Assembly: GCA_021324675.1 (NCBI GenBank)
Contig: JAJPIR010000142.1
Span: 21,846-85,845 of the forward strand
Length of the DNA: 64,000 nucleotides
Direction: 5' to 3'
DNA from: Actinomycetota bacterium
GTDB taxonomy: Bacteria; Actinomycetota; Actinomycetes; Mycobacteriales; Pseudonocardiaceae
Shown here: one piece after another, positions 8,214 through 16,337 of the stretch
How the letters are laid out: each line of letters begins with the position of its first letter
Numbering within the stretch: the first letter of the stretch is position 1
Made by a program: the position numbers and the translations under genes
Notes under the pieces: model-generated
What the model saw: only the letters and a program-made list of their open reading frames with translations
Database searches by the model: none
Told to the model about the DNA's origin: nothing

Positions 8214-9045
8214 TTACGCTTTCACCGCGGCAACTTCGGGGTACTCGGACGGGATCTCGCAGATTCCGTCCCGCGCAACGTTGAAGTTGTCGGCGAGCGT
8301 GATCCAGTCTTTTCGGTACTGTTGCCGCTGCGATTCGCTCAGCGCCTGCCATGTCGTTGAGACCGGCCCGAACCAGTCCCGAAATAACTCGAACAAGGCA
8401 ACCGTATTGGGGTGACAAAGCCCGCACGCTCACGGCGGATCTCCAGTGCCGAGAGGCGGTCACCGAATAGTTCACCCAACCGCGCTTCGGTCCCCCATGC
8501 ACTCGGCGCAACCAATCCCGGCGGCGGTGCCAGAAACTTCGCCGACAGACCGGATAGAGAGCCGACCCATCTCTGCGGCGACCGGTTGGCCATACCCAGG
8601 CGGCCGCCGCCATCCAGCACGCGGAGCAGTTCGGACGCCGTGCGCGCCTGGTCTGGAGCGAACACGACGCCGAATGTCGAGAGCATGGCGCCGAATGTCG
8701 AGAGCACGACGCCGAATGTGCCGTCACCGAAGGGCAACTGCTGGGCATCGGCGACTTCGGTGCGTAAGGGCAGCCCATCGGCTCCAGCGCGCTGCTGCGC
8801 GCGTTGCAGCAACTCGGGAACGTAATCGGTACAGATCACATCAGTGCCGCGGCGAGCGCGGCATTGCCCGCACCACCGGCAACATCGAGCACGCTTTCAC
8901 CAGCGTGCACATGCAGCGAGCGGACCAGCATTTCTCCCACAACCACCTGGGCCACGCCGATCCGGTGGAAATCCCCGGTCGACCAGATTTCCTGCTGCCG
9001 CTTGGTGATCTCGCTCAGATCCCCTGACACCACCGGAGCTTCCAC
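8214..9045 (-). pseudogene. SAM-dependent methyltransferase, two frameshifts
   Basis: Three consecutive minus-strand frames join into one UbiE-like methyltransferase. 9045-8836 gives ITKRQQEIWSTGDFHRIG and motif I VLDVAGGAGNAALAA. 8839-8339 gives VICTDYVPELL, VADAQQLPF and FAPDQARTASELLRV. 8396-8214 gives FELFRDWFGP and the final helix. The first break, near 8840, looks like a loss of a few bases between LAA and DVICTD. The second, near 8405, looks like a missing C in a C-run. A 21-bp tandem duplication at about 8664-8712 adds STFGAML-like residues in the middle. Unless these are sequencing errors, the gene is dead. Confidence 0.75.
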
Positions 9046-9122
9046 CTCACGCCCGGCGCATCATGCCCGCCCTGCGCACGTCCACCGCCCGATTTCCCGC
9101 CGCCCGCCAAGCTGATCTTGTC

Positions 9123-9180
9123 GTGAACTCGACGCTACCGACATTTTGACACGTGAAAATGTCGGTAGCGTCGAGTTCAC
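9123..9180. terminator. Perfect 25-bp palindrome
   Basis: Arms 9123-9147 and 9156-9180 are perfectly complementary around an 8-base loop (GACACGTG). It lies 66 bases after the lipoprotein stop (minus strand), so a terminator role for that gene is likely, although a stem this long is unusual. Confidence 0.65.
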
Positions 9181-9245
9181 ATGAGGAGACGTCGGCACCG
9201 GCGCGGGCGGGCGAACGTGCGGCGTGGACGCGGCGAACGTGCGGG

Positions 9246-10052
9246 TCAGGTAGTGGCGACCTGGTCGGGGGGAGGTGCACTGATCGAGACGGGGGCGTTG
9301 AACTTGCTGAAGGTGATGACCGTGGAGGTGTGCTGGCCTTGCACCGTCATGTTCTGGGTGGCCTTGAGCGGCCGGCCCTGGTCATCGACATACAACTCGA
9401 TGGGTAGGGTGGTGATCCCGGCACCGAGCAGTGGCTGGCGCCCCGGCGTGTTCTCCGGCAGCTTGGCGACGTCCACATTGACCAAGTAATGAGTGACCGG
9501 GGTGCCGTTAAAGGACCCCTTGCCCACTAGCTGGACGCTGCGCGCGGCGGAGGCGAACGTGGAGAAGTGGTCAAGCGAGGCTGACTTGCGTACCGCCTCC
9601 AGCGATACCGCCATGTTGCGCACCGCTGGATTGGGACTGTCCCGGGTCACGAGCACCCAGGGCTTGCTGGCTTGGTTCGCCGCTCCCGGCACCTGCGCAT
9701 AGGTCGCCTGATCGACAATGAGCAGGCGCCGCTTGCCGACGGATCCCAGTTCTTCGGTGATATCCAAAGCCTGCAACGTGCCGCTGGCGAGCTTTGCGTC
9801 ACCCTCGCTGTTGATCGTTTGACCCGGGCTGGTCACGTTGAGCGCGAGATGCACCGAACTTACGGACGAGATTCCGCGGTGCAGCAGGTCAGCGAGGCCG
9901 GTAGCGTCAGTGGGGGCAGGCGACGCTGGACTGGCCGAAGAGGTGGACATCCCCTGAGCGCCGGGCGAGTGACCGCTGGCCGAACAGCTGGGCACCGCAA
10001 TGGCAAGGCACAGCATGGCCGCGGCGGCGACCGACCGCTGGGTGATGATCAC
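9246..10052 (-). CDS. LppX/LprG-type lipoprotein
   Basis: A 268-residue exported lipoprotein. The hydrophobic signal MLCLAIAVPSCSAS has a lipobox-like Cys at about residue 23, then a Ser/Pro/Ala linker. The mature domain starts with TGLADLLHRGISSVSSVHLALNV, a SEGDAKL strand, and later TPVTHYLVNVDVAKLP and LPIELYVDDQGRPLKATQNMTV. This is the half-barrel layout of the LppX_LprAFG family, which binds or shuttles lipids at the cell envelope. The specific ligand is unknown. The gene lies just downstream of the DHA2 exporter on the same strand, 50 bases away, reminiscent of the lprG-Rv1410c lipoprotein/MFS pair of mycobacteria (here the order is reversed). Confidence 0.8.
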   Translation of the reverse strand: MIITQRSVAAAAMLCLAIAVPSCSASGHSPGAQGMSTSSASPASPAPTDATGLADLLHRGISSVSSVHLALNVTSPGQTINSEGDAKLASGTLQALDITEELGSVGKRRLLIVDQATYAQVPGAANQASKPWVLVTRDSPNPAVRNMAVSLEAVRKSASLDHFSTFASAARSVQLVGKGSFNGTPVTHYLVNVDVAKLPENTPGRQPLLGAGITTLPIELYVDDQGRPLKATQNMTVQGQHTSTVITFSKFNAPVSISAPPPDQVATT

Positions 10053-10102
10053 AGGGCATGCTATCGCGCGGCGCCTCGAAGCCAGGGCACCACGCCGGCC
10101 TG

Positions 10103-11839
10103 TCAGCCGCCCCCGGGCGGGGTCTCCGGCCGGCTGGCCGTGGTAGCCGACGGTACAAGCCTGGGTTGGTCACCCATCTGACCATTGTCCGGTGGTAGCG
10201 CAGAGGCGGGTTGAGCCGCAGAGATGGTCTCGGCCGGCACCATGGGAGTGCGCCCAGACCGCAACAGCAGCGCACCCAGCACACCCAATGCGCAGAGCCC
10301 AGCCATCATGATGAACACGTTGTTGATCGCACCCACGAATACTCGCAGCTCGGTTTCGTGGTACAGGGCATACAGGCCGGTCCACTCCGGCGTACCCGGT
10401 GGGCCGAGATGGGGCACGGGCGTACCTTGCGGCAGCAGAGCGGCGCGCCCGGCCATCAGCTGCGCCTGCTGCAGCGTCAAGATTGCGGTGAACACCGCGA
10501 TGCCGAGTGCGGCCGCGGTGCGCTGCACGACGTTGTTGAACGCGCTGGCCGTGTTGTTGTACTCCGGTGGGAGCACCGCGAGACCGGCGCTGAACAGCGG
10601 CATCATCCCGATGCCGAAGCCGCCGTATTGCAGCATCAGCAACCACATCAGGTGCTCGCGGCTCGTGTCGAGGGTGACCGTGTGCAGGAGGTAGGTGGCC
10701 ACGGCGGCGATCGCCAGCCCGCACACCACAGGCCAGCGGGGCCCGATGCGGTCATAGATCTGCCCTGTGATGGGCATCAGGATTCCCATCAACACTGCCG
10801 GCGGCAACACGACTAGTCCCGCATCGAGCGCCCCCCAGCCCTGGCCCACCTGCAGGAACTGCGGGACATAGACCGCCACCACGAACAGCACCACGATCAG
10901 CAGGGACATCAACACCAGCGACAGGGTGTACGCCCAGTACCGGAAGACTCGTAAATCGAGTAGCGGGTCATCGACTTCCAGCTCGATCACCACGAACAGC
11001 GCCAGGCACAGCGCGCTGACAGTGAACAGGCCGAGGATCCGGTAAGACGTCCAATGCCAGTCCTCGCCCTTGGACAGCGCCAGGAGCAGCGTGAACAACC
11101 CACCTGCCACCGTGACGAAACCCAGGACGTCGAACCGCCGGCCGGCCCGCCCCGGAAAGGATGGCAGCACCAGGATCGCCGCCACCGTGCCGATGATCGA
11201 GATAGGCACGTTGATGAAGAAGATCAGCCGCCAGTCCACGTATTCGACGAGGTAACCGCCCAGCGCCGGCCCGACCGCCGGGGCGACCACCGCACCCAGC
11301 CCGTACATACCCAAAGCGGCACCGAGCCGGTCGCGCGGCACGATCTGCAGCAGGATGGCCATGGTGATCGCCGGCAGGATCCCGCCCAGCAACGCTTGTA
11401 CGATCCGGGCGATCACCAGAGTGTTCAGGCTCCACGCCAATCCGCACAGCGCCGACCCCCCGGCGAACCCCAGCAGCGCCAGGTTGTAGACGCGGCTCAA
11501 CCCGAAGCGGTCCCCCAGCCACGCGGTGGCCGGCACCACCACACCCTCCGTCAGCGAGTAGGCGGTGACCACCCACTGCGCGTCGCTGGTGGATGCACCG
11601 AACTCATTCTGGATGGTGGGCAGGGCCACCGTGACGATGCTGATATCCAGGATCGACATGAACATGCCGACGATGAGCACTGTCAGCGGCAGTCGCCAGG
11701 CCGTCTGGGTGCGACCGCCGGCAGTGCCAGCAGTGCCGTGGCCAGAGGGGCTGCCAGCAGCGGGCGATGTAGTCGGCCCGCTAGCGGGGGATGTGGTAAC
11801 CCCACTAGCGGGCCTTGCCCCCGGCCCCGTCACCACCAC
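10103..11839 (-). CDS. DHA2-family MFS multidrug exporter (EmrB/QacA type)
   Basis: A 578-residue transporter with 14 predicted membrane helices. DISIVTVALPTIQ (helix 1), the QWVVTAYSL segment, GDRFGLSRVY (motif A) and GPALGGYLVEYVDWRLIFFINVPI (motif C region, GPxLGG and WRxxFxxN) identify a drug:H+ antiporter of the DHA2 family. The N-terminus before helix 1 is a Gly/Thr/Ser/Pro repeat stretch (ASGxTTSPASGPTTSP), so the annotated GTG start is uncertain. It is divergent from two TetR genes, beyond which lies an EmrA-like adaptor, so the four genes form one efflux locus. An LprG-like lipoprotein follows downstream. Confidence 0.92.
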   Translation of the reverse strand: MVVTGPGARPASGVTTSPASGPTTSPAAGSPSGHGTAGTAGGRTQTAWRLPLTVLIVGMFMSILDISIVTVALPTIQNEFGASTSDAQWVVTAYSLTEGVVVPATAWLGDRFGLSRVYNLALLGFAGGSALCGLAWSLNTLVIARIVQALLGGILPAITMAILLQIVPRDRLGAALGMYGLGAVVAPAVGPALGGYLVEYVDWRLIFFINVPISIIGTVAAILVLPSFPGRAGRRFDVLGFVTVAGGLFTLLLALSKGEDWHWTSYRILGLFTVSALCLALFVVIELEVDDPLLDLRVFRYWAYTLSLVLMSLLIVVLFVVAVYVPQFLQVGQGWGALDAGLVVLPPAVLMGILMPITGQIYDRIGPRWPVVCGLAIAAVATYLLHTVTLDTSREHLMWLLMLQYGGFGIGMMPLFSAGLAVLPPEYNNTASAFNNVVQRTAAALGIAVFTAILTLQQAQLMAGRAALLPQGTPVPHLGPPGTPEWTGLYALYHETELRVFVGAINNVFIMMAGLCALGVLGALLLRSGRTPMVPAETISAAQPASALPPDNGQMGDQPRLVPSATTASRPETPPGGG

Positions 11840-12056
11840 ACCACCGTGCCATAAGAAACGTCAAGTTCTCTACCCATTTCCGGACGCCGACGTCACGGAC
11901 TAGCGAGTTGGGCACCGTCCGGGCTGCCAGCGTTGATCACCAGGCGGTGAGGGGCCAACGCCAGCGTGCGATCGGAACGCGGCGTGTCCTAGGCTCTACA
12001 CTGTCTTCACGCTACGAACATTTGGCGTTACCTACAGCTTTCGAAAGGTGTCGACG

Positions 12057-12680
12057 GTGACCACGGTCAGCCAGACCGGTAAGCCCACCCATGATGCCGT
12101 CGACCACCGTAAGGGACCTCGCCGGCGCGGGGACGCGCTACACGCGGCGATCTTCGAAGCCACGCTCGACGAGCTCACCGCCGTCGGCTATGCCGAGTTG
12201 AAGATGGAACATGTGGCCAACCGAGCTCGCGCGAGCAAGGGATCTCTCTACCGGCGCTGGGCCAGCCGGGCCGAGCTGGTGGCCGACGCGGTGCACTACA
12301 CGATTCCTAGTTGCGCCGCGAGACCCGACACCGGAAATGTCCGAGAGGATCTGCTGGGCTGCCTTCGCGGATTCGCCACCTTGCTCAACGGCCCTTCCGG
12401 CGAGGCCATCCGCGGCCTCATGGCCGACACCATCCGCAACCCAGATCTCATGGAGGTCGTCCGGGCGCGCTTCATCGATCCCGGCGTCGATTTGTTTCTC
12501 GAGGTCCTGCGACGTGGCGCAGCGCGTGGCGAGGTCCGCACCACGGCGCTCACTCCCCGCATCGCCAGCCTGGGTCCTGATCTGCTGCGCGAATACTTCC
12601 TGGTGCACCGTCCCCCGATTCCCGATCGGGCACTGGTGGAGATGGTCGACGACGTCATCATGCCGCTGATCCGGGCCTGA
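12057..12680 (+). CDS. TetR-family regulator, copy 1 of a tandem pair
   Basis: A ~207-residue repressor. The helix-turn-helix is EHVANRARASKGSLYRRW around residues 45-65, and the C-terminal part is the ligand-binding domain (EAIRGLMADTIRNPDLMEVV). GTG at 12057 is preferred over GTG at 12048 because GAAAGG sits 8 bases upstream, and the second paralogue starts in the equivalent position. It is divergent from the DHA2 exporter and probably controls it. Most residues are shared with the next gene, so the two arose by local duplication. Confidence 0.88.
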   Translation: MTTVSQTGKPTHDAVDHRKGPRRRGDALHAAIFEATLDELTAVGYAELKMEHVANRARASKGSLYRRWASRAELVADAVHYTIPSCAARPDTGNVREDLLGCLRGFATLLNGPSGEAIRGLMADTIRNPDLMEVVRARFIDPGVDLFLEVLRRGAARGEVRTTALTPRIASLGPDLLREYFLVHRPPIPDRALVEMVDDVIMPLIRA

Positions 12681-12840
12681 TCCAGGCTGATCCAGATCTC
12701 ACGGCTTCTCTAGACAGCTGGCCTCGGACCGGCTGCGGTGACGCGCCGACAGCAACGCGCGCCATCGAAACGCCACGTACTCTACCAGTGCCAGGGTCAT
12801 GAGATACTCAATGGCCACCGAAGGTGCGAGAGGTGTAGAC

Positions 12841-13479
12841 GTGAGCAGCGCCGGCCAAGTTGACCATCGCAAGGGGCCTCGGCGCCGCGGCGACGCCCTG
12901 TACGAGGCGATCTTCACGGCCACCCTCGACGAGCTGAACGCGGTCGGCTACACCGAACTGAAAATGGAACGTATCGCCAACCGGGCCCGCGCCAGCAAGG
13001 GCTCCCTTTACCGGCGCTGGCCAAGCCGCGCGGAACTGGTCGTCGATGCGGTACACCACTGCTTTCCCAGCCACGGCGAGCCGCCCGACACCGGCAGCGT
13101 CCGCGAAGACCTGCTCGGCTGCCTGCGCAGGATCGCCGCCCTGCTCAACAGCCCGTCTGGCGAAGCCATCCGTGGCCTGATGGCGGATACCATCCGCAAC
13201 CCGGACCTCATGGAGGCCGTGCGTATTCGCTTCATCGATCCCGGCGTCGGCCTGTTTCTCGAGGTGCTCAAGCGTGGGGCGGCCCGGGGCGAGGTGCGCG
13301 CCGGGGCGCTGACACCTCGCTTCGCCAGCCTGGGGCCAGACCTGCTGCGTCAGCATTTCATGGTGCACCACTCCCCCATCCCTGAGCGAGTGCTGATCGA
13401 GATCGTCGATGAGGTCGTGCTGCCGTTGGTGCGAGCCCCCGGGGAGGGCGCCGAGACCCCGGGACCGGAGCCGAGATAA
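12841..13479 (+). CDS. TetR-family regulator, copy 2 of a tandem pair
   Basis: A ~212-residue paralogue of the preceding TetR. DHRKGPRRRGDAL, LKMERIANRARASKGSLYRR and REDLLGCLR match almost residue for residue, and the divergence is concentrated at the N-terminus and the last 15 residues. GTG at 12841 follows AGAGG in a context parallel to copy 1 (GTGTAGAC versus GTGTCGAC). The gene ends in a run of short CCGAGATAAC repeats (13471-13503). The EmrA-like adaptor gene begins about 110 bases downstream. Two near-identical HTH helices imply overlapping operators. Confidence 0.88.
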   Translation: MSSAGQVDHRKGPRRRGDALYEAIFTATLDELNAVGYTELKMERIANRARASKGSLYRRWPSRAELVVDAVHHCFPSHGEPPDTGSVREDLLGCLRRIAALLNSPSGEAIRGLMADTIRNPDLMEAVRIRFIDPGVGLFLEVLKRGAARGEVRAGALTPRFASLGPDLLRQHFMVHHSPIPERVLIEIVDEVVLPLVRAPGEGAETPGPEPR

Positions 13480-13588
13480 CCCCCGAGATAACCCCGAGAT
13501 AACTCGGTCGCGTCGGCGGGCTGCCGAAGTTAAGGTACGGCGCGTAGCCTATGGGGTAAAGCTGCACCATGGCGACGGGAGGTGTGAA

Positions 13589-14338
13589 GTGGAAGGCCCT
13601 GTTACGGCGCCGCCCGCACCATCTGACCAGCAACCCACCGATGGTGTCGTGAACACCGCACCACCATCGGGACGGCGCAGGCTCAAGCGCTCGACTCGCA
13701 TTGCCCTGATCGTCATCCTGATCGCGGCAGTGATCGCCGGGGCCGCGTTCGGCATCAGTTACTTCCTCAACGCCCGCAACTACGTCAGTACCGACAACGC
13801 CCAGGTCGACGGCGACAAGATCGCGATCAATGCACCTGCCACCGGCACACTCCTCGACTGGACTGCCACCCAGGGCGCCAACGTGCACAAAGACCAGATC
13901 GTAGGTCGCATCGAGATCCAGGGTGGCTTCTCCAAACCACAGATGCCGATCAGGGCACCGGGCGACGGCACCGTCGCCGTAGACAACGGGGTGGTCGGCA
14001 CCTACGTCACCACCGGCACCCAGCTTGCCGTCGCCTACAACCTGGACCAGATCTACATCACGGCCCGCGTTGACGAGACCGATGTCAAGGCAGTCCACCT
14101 CGGCCAGGTAGTGGACGTGGACGTGGACGCCTACCCGAACGCCCACATCACCGGGCGGGTCCAGGAGGTCCAGGGCGGCGCAGCCGCGGTGTTCTCCCTG
14201 TTCCCCCAAAGCAACACCGGGGGCAACTTCCAGAAAGTGACTCAGGTGATCCCGGTCAAGATCGCACTCGACGCCCTGCCGAATGTCGATCTAGTCCCGG
14301 GGATGAACGTCACGGTGCACATCCACAAACATTCATGA
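13589..14338 (+). CDS. EmrA/HlyD-type membrane fusion protein
   Basis: A 249-residue periplasmic adaptor. A Pro-rich cytoplasmic start is followed by one membrane helix (ALIVILIAAVIAGAAFGISYF), then YVSTDNAQVDGDKIAINAPATG, the biotinyl-lipoyl-like half motif of EmrA proteins. A second half (QMPIRAPGDGTVAV) and a C-terminal beta-barrel (DQIYITARVDETDVKAVHLGQ, VPGMNVTVHI) follow. The coiled-coil hairpin present in Gram-negative EmrA is missing, which fits a cell without an outer-membrane channel. GTG at 13589 has GGGAGG 6 bases upstream. Expected partner: the DHA2 exporter at 10103-11839. Confidence 0.9.
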   Translation: MEGPVTAPPAPSDQQPTDGVVNTAPPSGRRRLKRSTRIALIVILIAAVIAGAAFGISYFLNARNYVSTDNAQVDGDKIAINAPATGTLLDWTATQGANVHKDQIVGRIEIQGGFSKPQMPIRAPGDGTVAVDNGVVGTYVTTGTQLAVAYNLDQIYITARVDETDVKAVHLGQVVDVDVDAYPNAHITGRVQEVQGGAAAVFSLFPQSNTGGNFQKVTQVIPVKIALDALPNVDLVPGMNVTVHIHKHS

Positions 14339-14824
14339 CCATCGTGAGATGTAGCTTACGCTTAAGGTCACCAACATGAGTTACCCAATCGTGATTTTGC
14401 GATCGTTTGCCGGTTACGTGCCTGGCGGCGTTGCTCCGAAAGGGTGGGATCGGCACGAATGGGTATTAATACGAGCCATAAACGGTTCTAGTGTGGAGTG
14501 GGCAGTATTGAGATTGCGCATGGTTGTGCGCATGCATACCCGGGCGGGCGGGGCCGAACCGGGGCGCCAACCATCAGAGGTAGGGGGCTTTTCATGATCG
14601 AGCAGGAGTAGCAATCCAGCCCGTCCCCCATTAGCGGACGTCGGCGATCAGTCGCCATAGGTTGGTGAGGCTGTCCTCATTATTCAGCCGCACTCGACAG
14701 TGCGCGCAATTTTAGCGTGCGGCGAGTGCACCCTGTCCGATTTGTCCAGGTCTCACGCGCGCAGCTCAGCCACATGACTTCTTTCCGGATTGGGAGTTCA
14801 GGGAAAGAAGGAGGGAGAAGAGAG
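14339..14824. other. 486-base intergenic region
   Basis: No supported gene. A 73-codon open frame (14376-14597) has no ribosome site and no recognisable motif. Patches such as 14345-14370 and 14680-14715 are AT-richer and may carry promoters for the repeat peptide downstream. GCACTCG (14690-14696) and CGAGTGC (14723-14729) form a short inverted repeat. Confidence 0.4.
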
Positions 14825-15034
14825 ATGAGGATCAAGGAAATCTTCGGGTTCGGATATGACCGCAACAAGGATGGAGGCGGCTGGGGCGGCCACGGCGGAG
14901 GCTGGGGCGGTCACGGCGGCTGGGGCGGTCACGGCGGAGGCTGGGGCGGCCACGGCTGGGGCTGGGGCGGCTGGGGCGGCCACCGCTGGGGTAACTGGGG
15001 TAAATGGGGTGGTTGGGGCGGCTGGGGCTGCTAA
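14825..15034 (+). CDS. Gly/Trp/His repeat peptide, possible modified-peptide precursor
   Basis: A 69-residue peptide. Residues 1-16 (MRIKEIFGFGYDRNKD) form a charged, leader-like start. The rest is built almost only from Gly, Trp and His in repeats of GGWGGHG, then WGGW units, and ends in a single Cys at the very C-terminus. The ATG at 14825 is preceded by a purine-rich AAGGAGGGAG site. A hairpin (15053-15096) separates it from a flavin monooxygenase that starts 88 bases downstream. The leader/core layout, many Trp side chains and an adjacent tailoring-type oxygenase suggest a ribosomal peptide that is modified, but a structural or metal-binding glycine-rich protein is equally possible. No peptidase or exporter is adjacent. 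Confidence 0.65.
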   Translation: MRIKEIFGFGYDRNKDGGGWGGHGGGWGGHGGWGGHGGGWGGHGWGWGGWGGHRWGNWGKWGGWGGWGC

Positions 15035-15052
15035 GTAACTCCGTCCCGATCA

Positions 15053-15096
15053 GGGCGGTGGCTTTCACCTCCAGACAGCGGTGAAGGTCACCGCCC
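15053..15096 (+). terminator. Imperfect hairpin between repeat peptide and monooxygenase
   Basis: Arms 15053-15069 and 15080-15096 match at 15 of 17 positions around a 10-base loop. Placed between two co-directional genes, it could end most transcripts after the peptide and let some read into the oxygenase. Confidence 0.5.
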
Positions 15097-15122
15097 ATCC
15101 AGGCGATCCAGGGAGCATGATC

Positions 15123-16337
15123 ATGAGAATCGTGTGCATCGGCGGCGGACCGGCCGGGTTGTATTTTGCGATCTCAGCGAAGCTACGCGACGCCGGTCAC
15201 GACATCACCGTGATCGAACGTGATCCTCCCGGCGCCACTTACGGCTGGGGCGTGGTCTACTGGGACGATCTGCTGGACATTTTGTTCCGCAATGACCCAG
15301 AAAGCGCCCGAGCGCTGCAGGCTGAGTCCGTCCTATGGCAGGAGCAGCGGATCCTCCTGCGCAACGAGCAGACCGCCTACCTGTCCGGATACGGCTTCAG
15401 CGTCGGCCGGGCGGCGCTGCTTGACGTCCTCGGCGAGCGTGCCACCGAACTCGGAATCGACTTGCAGTACCGCCGCGAGGTCAACGGTGATGCCGCGGAA
15501 CTAACCGACGCCGACCTGGTCGTGGTGTGTGACGGTGCTAACAGCCGAACCCGGCAACGCCACGGCGAACAGTTCGGCGCCCGGGTCGACGTCGGCGGCA
15601 ACCCATATATCTGGCTAGGCACCGACAGGGTCTTCGACAGCTTCACCTTCGCCTTCGAGCAGACCCCGGCCGGGTGGATCTGGTTTCACGCCTATCCCTC
15701 CACAGCTGGGATCAGCACCTGCATCGTGGAATGCTCACAGCAAACCTGGCATGGACTTGGATTTGACTCGTTGAGCAGCGAAGACAGCGTGGGCCTGCTG
15801 GAAAAAATCTTCGAACGGGCCATCGACGGTCACGCACTGATCAGCCAGTCCCGCGGAGAGCCTGCCCGATGGCAACGCTTCACGCAGGTGACCAACAAGA
15901 CCTGGTCCCACGGCAACCTGGTCCTCGCCGGCGACGCCGCGCACACTACCCACTTCACCCTCGGGTCGGGAACCAGGCTCGCCATGATCGACGCGGTGAT
16001 GCTGGCCCAAAGCCTGTATGACCACGAGGAGCTTCCCGCCGCACTGGAAAGCTACGACCGGCGAGGGCGCGCAGCGCTGCGGCCCATCCAAGCCGCGGCG
16101 CGCACCAGCATGGCCTGGTTCGAGCGCGCCGACCGTTACCTGGACCGTGACGCGGTGGCCTTCGCCTACGCGATGGCCGGCCGGGAAGGCGCCCACCCCC
16201 CGTGGCGATACCAGATGCACCTCGCCACCCAGATCCCCGCCGTGCGGGCAGCGCTCCGTGGTGTCGACTCAGCCCGCCGCTGGTACCTCGCCCGCCGCCG
16301 AGGAGAAGCGCCTGCCCTGCCTGCCCGCTCACGCTGA
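15123..16337 (+). CDS. FAD-dependent monooxygenase, VioD/salicylyl-CoA hydroxylase-like
   Basis: A 404-residue group A flavin monooxygenase. The FAD dinucleotide fold is MRIVCIGGGPAGLYFA, VIERDPPGATYGWGVVYWDD follows, DADLVVVCDGANSRTR is the DG motif, and GNLVLAGDAAHTTHFTLGSG is the GD motif. IWLGTDRVFDSFTFAF with STAGISTCIVECS resembles the corresponding segments of tryptophan-derivative hydroxylase VioD and of the FAD half of salicylyl/anthraniloyl-CoA monooxygenases. It is thus likely to hydroxylate an aromatic ring. The ATG at 15123 has GGGAG 7 bases upstream; a second ATG at 15117 is too close. It follows the Trp-rich peptide gene and overlaps the convergent PAP2 gene by 9 bases. Confidence 0.88.
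   Translation: MRIVCIGGGPAGLYFAISAKLRDAGHDITVIERDPPGATYGWGVVYWDDLLDILFRNDPESARALQAESVLWQEQRILLRNEQTAYLSGYGFSVGRAALLDVLGERATELGIDLQYRREVNGDAAELTDADLVVVCDGANSRTRQRHGEQFGARVDVGGNPYIWLGTDRVFDSFTFAFEQTPAGWIWFHAYPSTAGISTCIVECSQQTWHGLGFDSLSSEDSVGLLEKIFERAIDGHALISQSRGEPARWQRFTQVTNKTWSHGNLVLAGDAAHTTHFTLGSGTRLAMIDAVMLAQSLYDHEELPAALESYDRRGRAALRPIQAAARTSMAWFERADRYLDRDAVAFAYAMAGREGAHPPWRYQMHLATQIPAVRAALRGVDSARRWYLARRRGEAPALPARSR

Noticed and set aside
7915..8778. 287-codon minus-strand open frame
   Set aside because: Composition is Ser/Arg/Cys-rich and it overlaps the methyltransferase remnant in another frame, which has recognisable motifs.
13409..13588. N-terminal extension of the EmrA-like adaptor
   Set aside because: It overlaps the end of TetR copy 2 and has no motif; GTG 13589 has a strong ribosome site.
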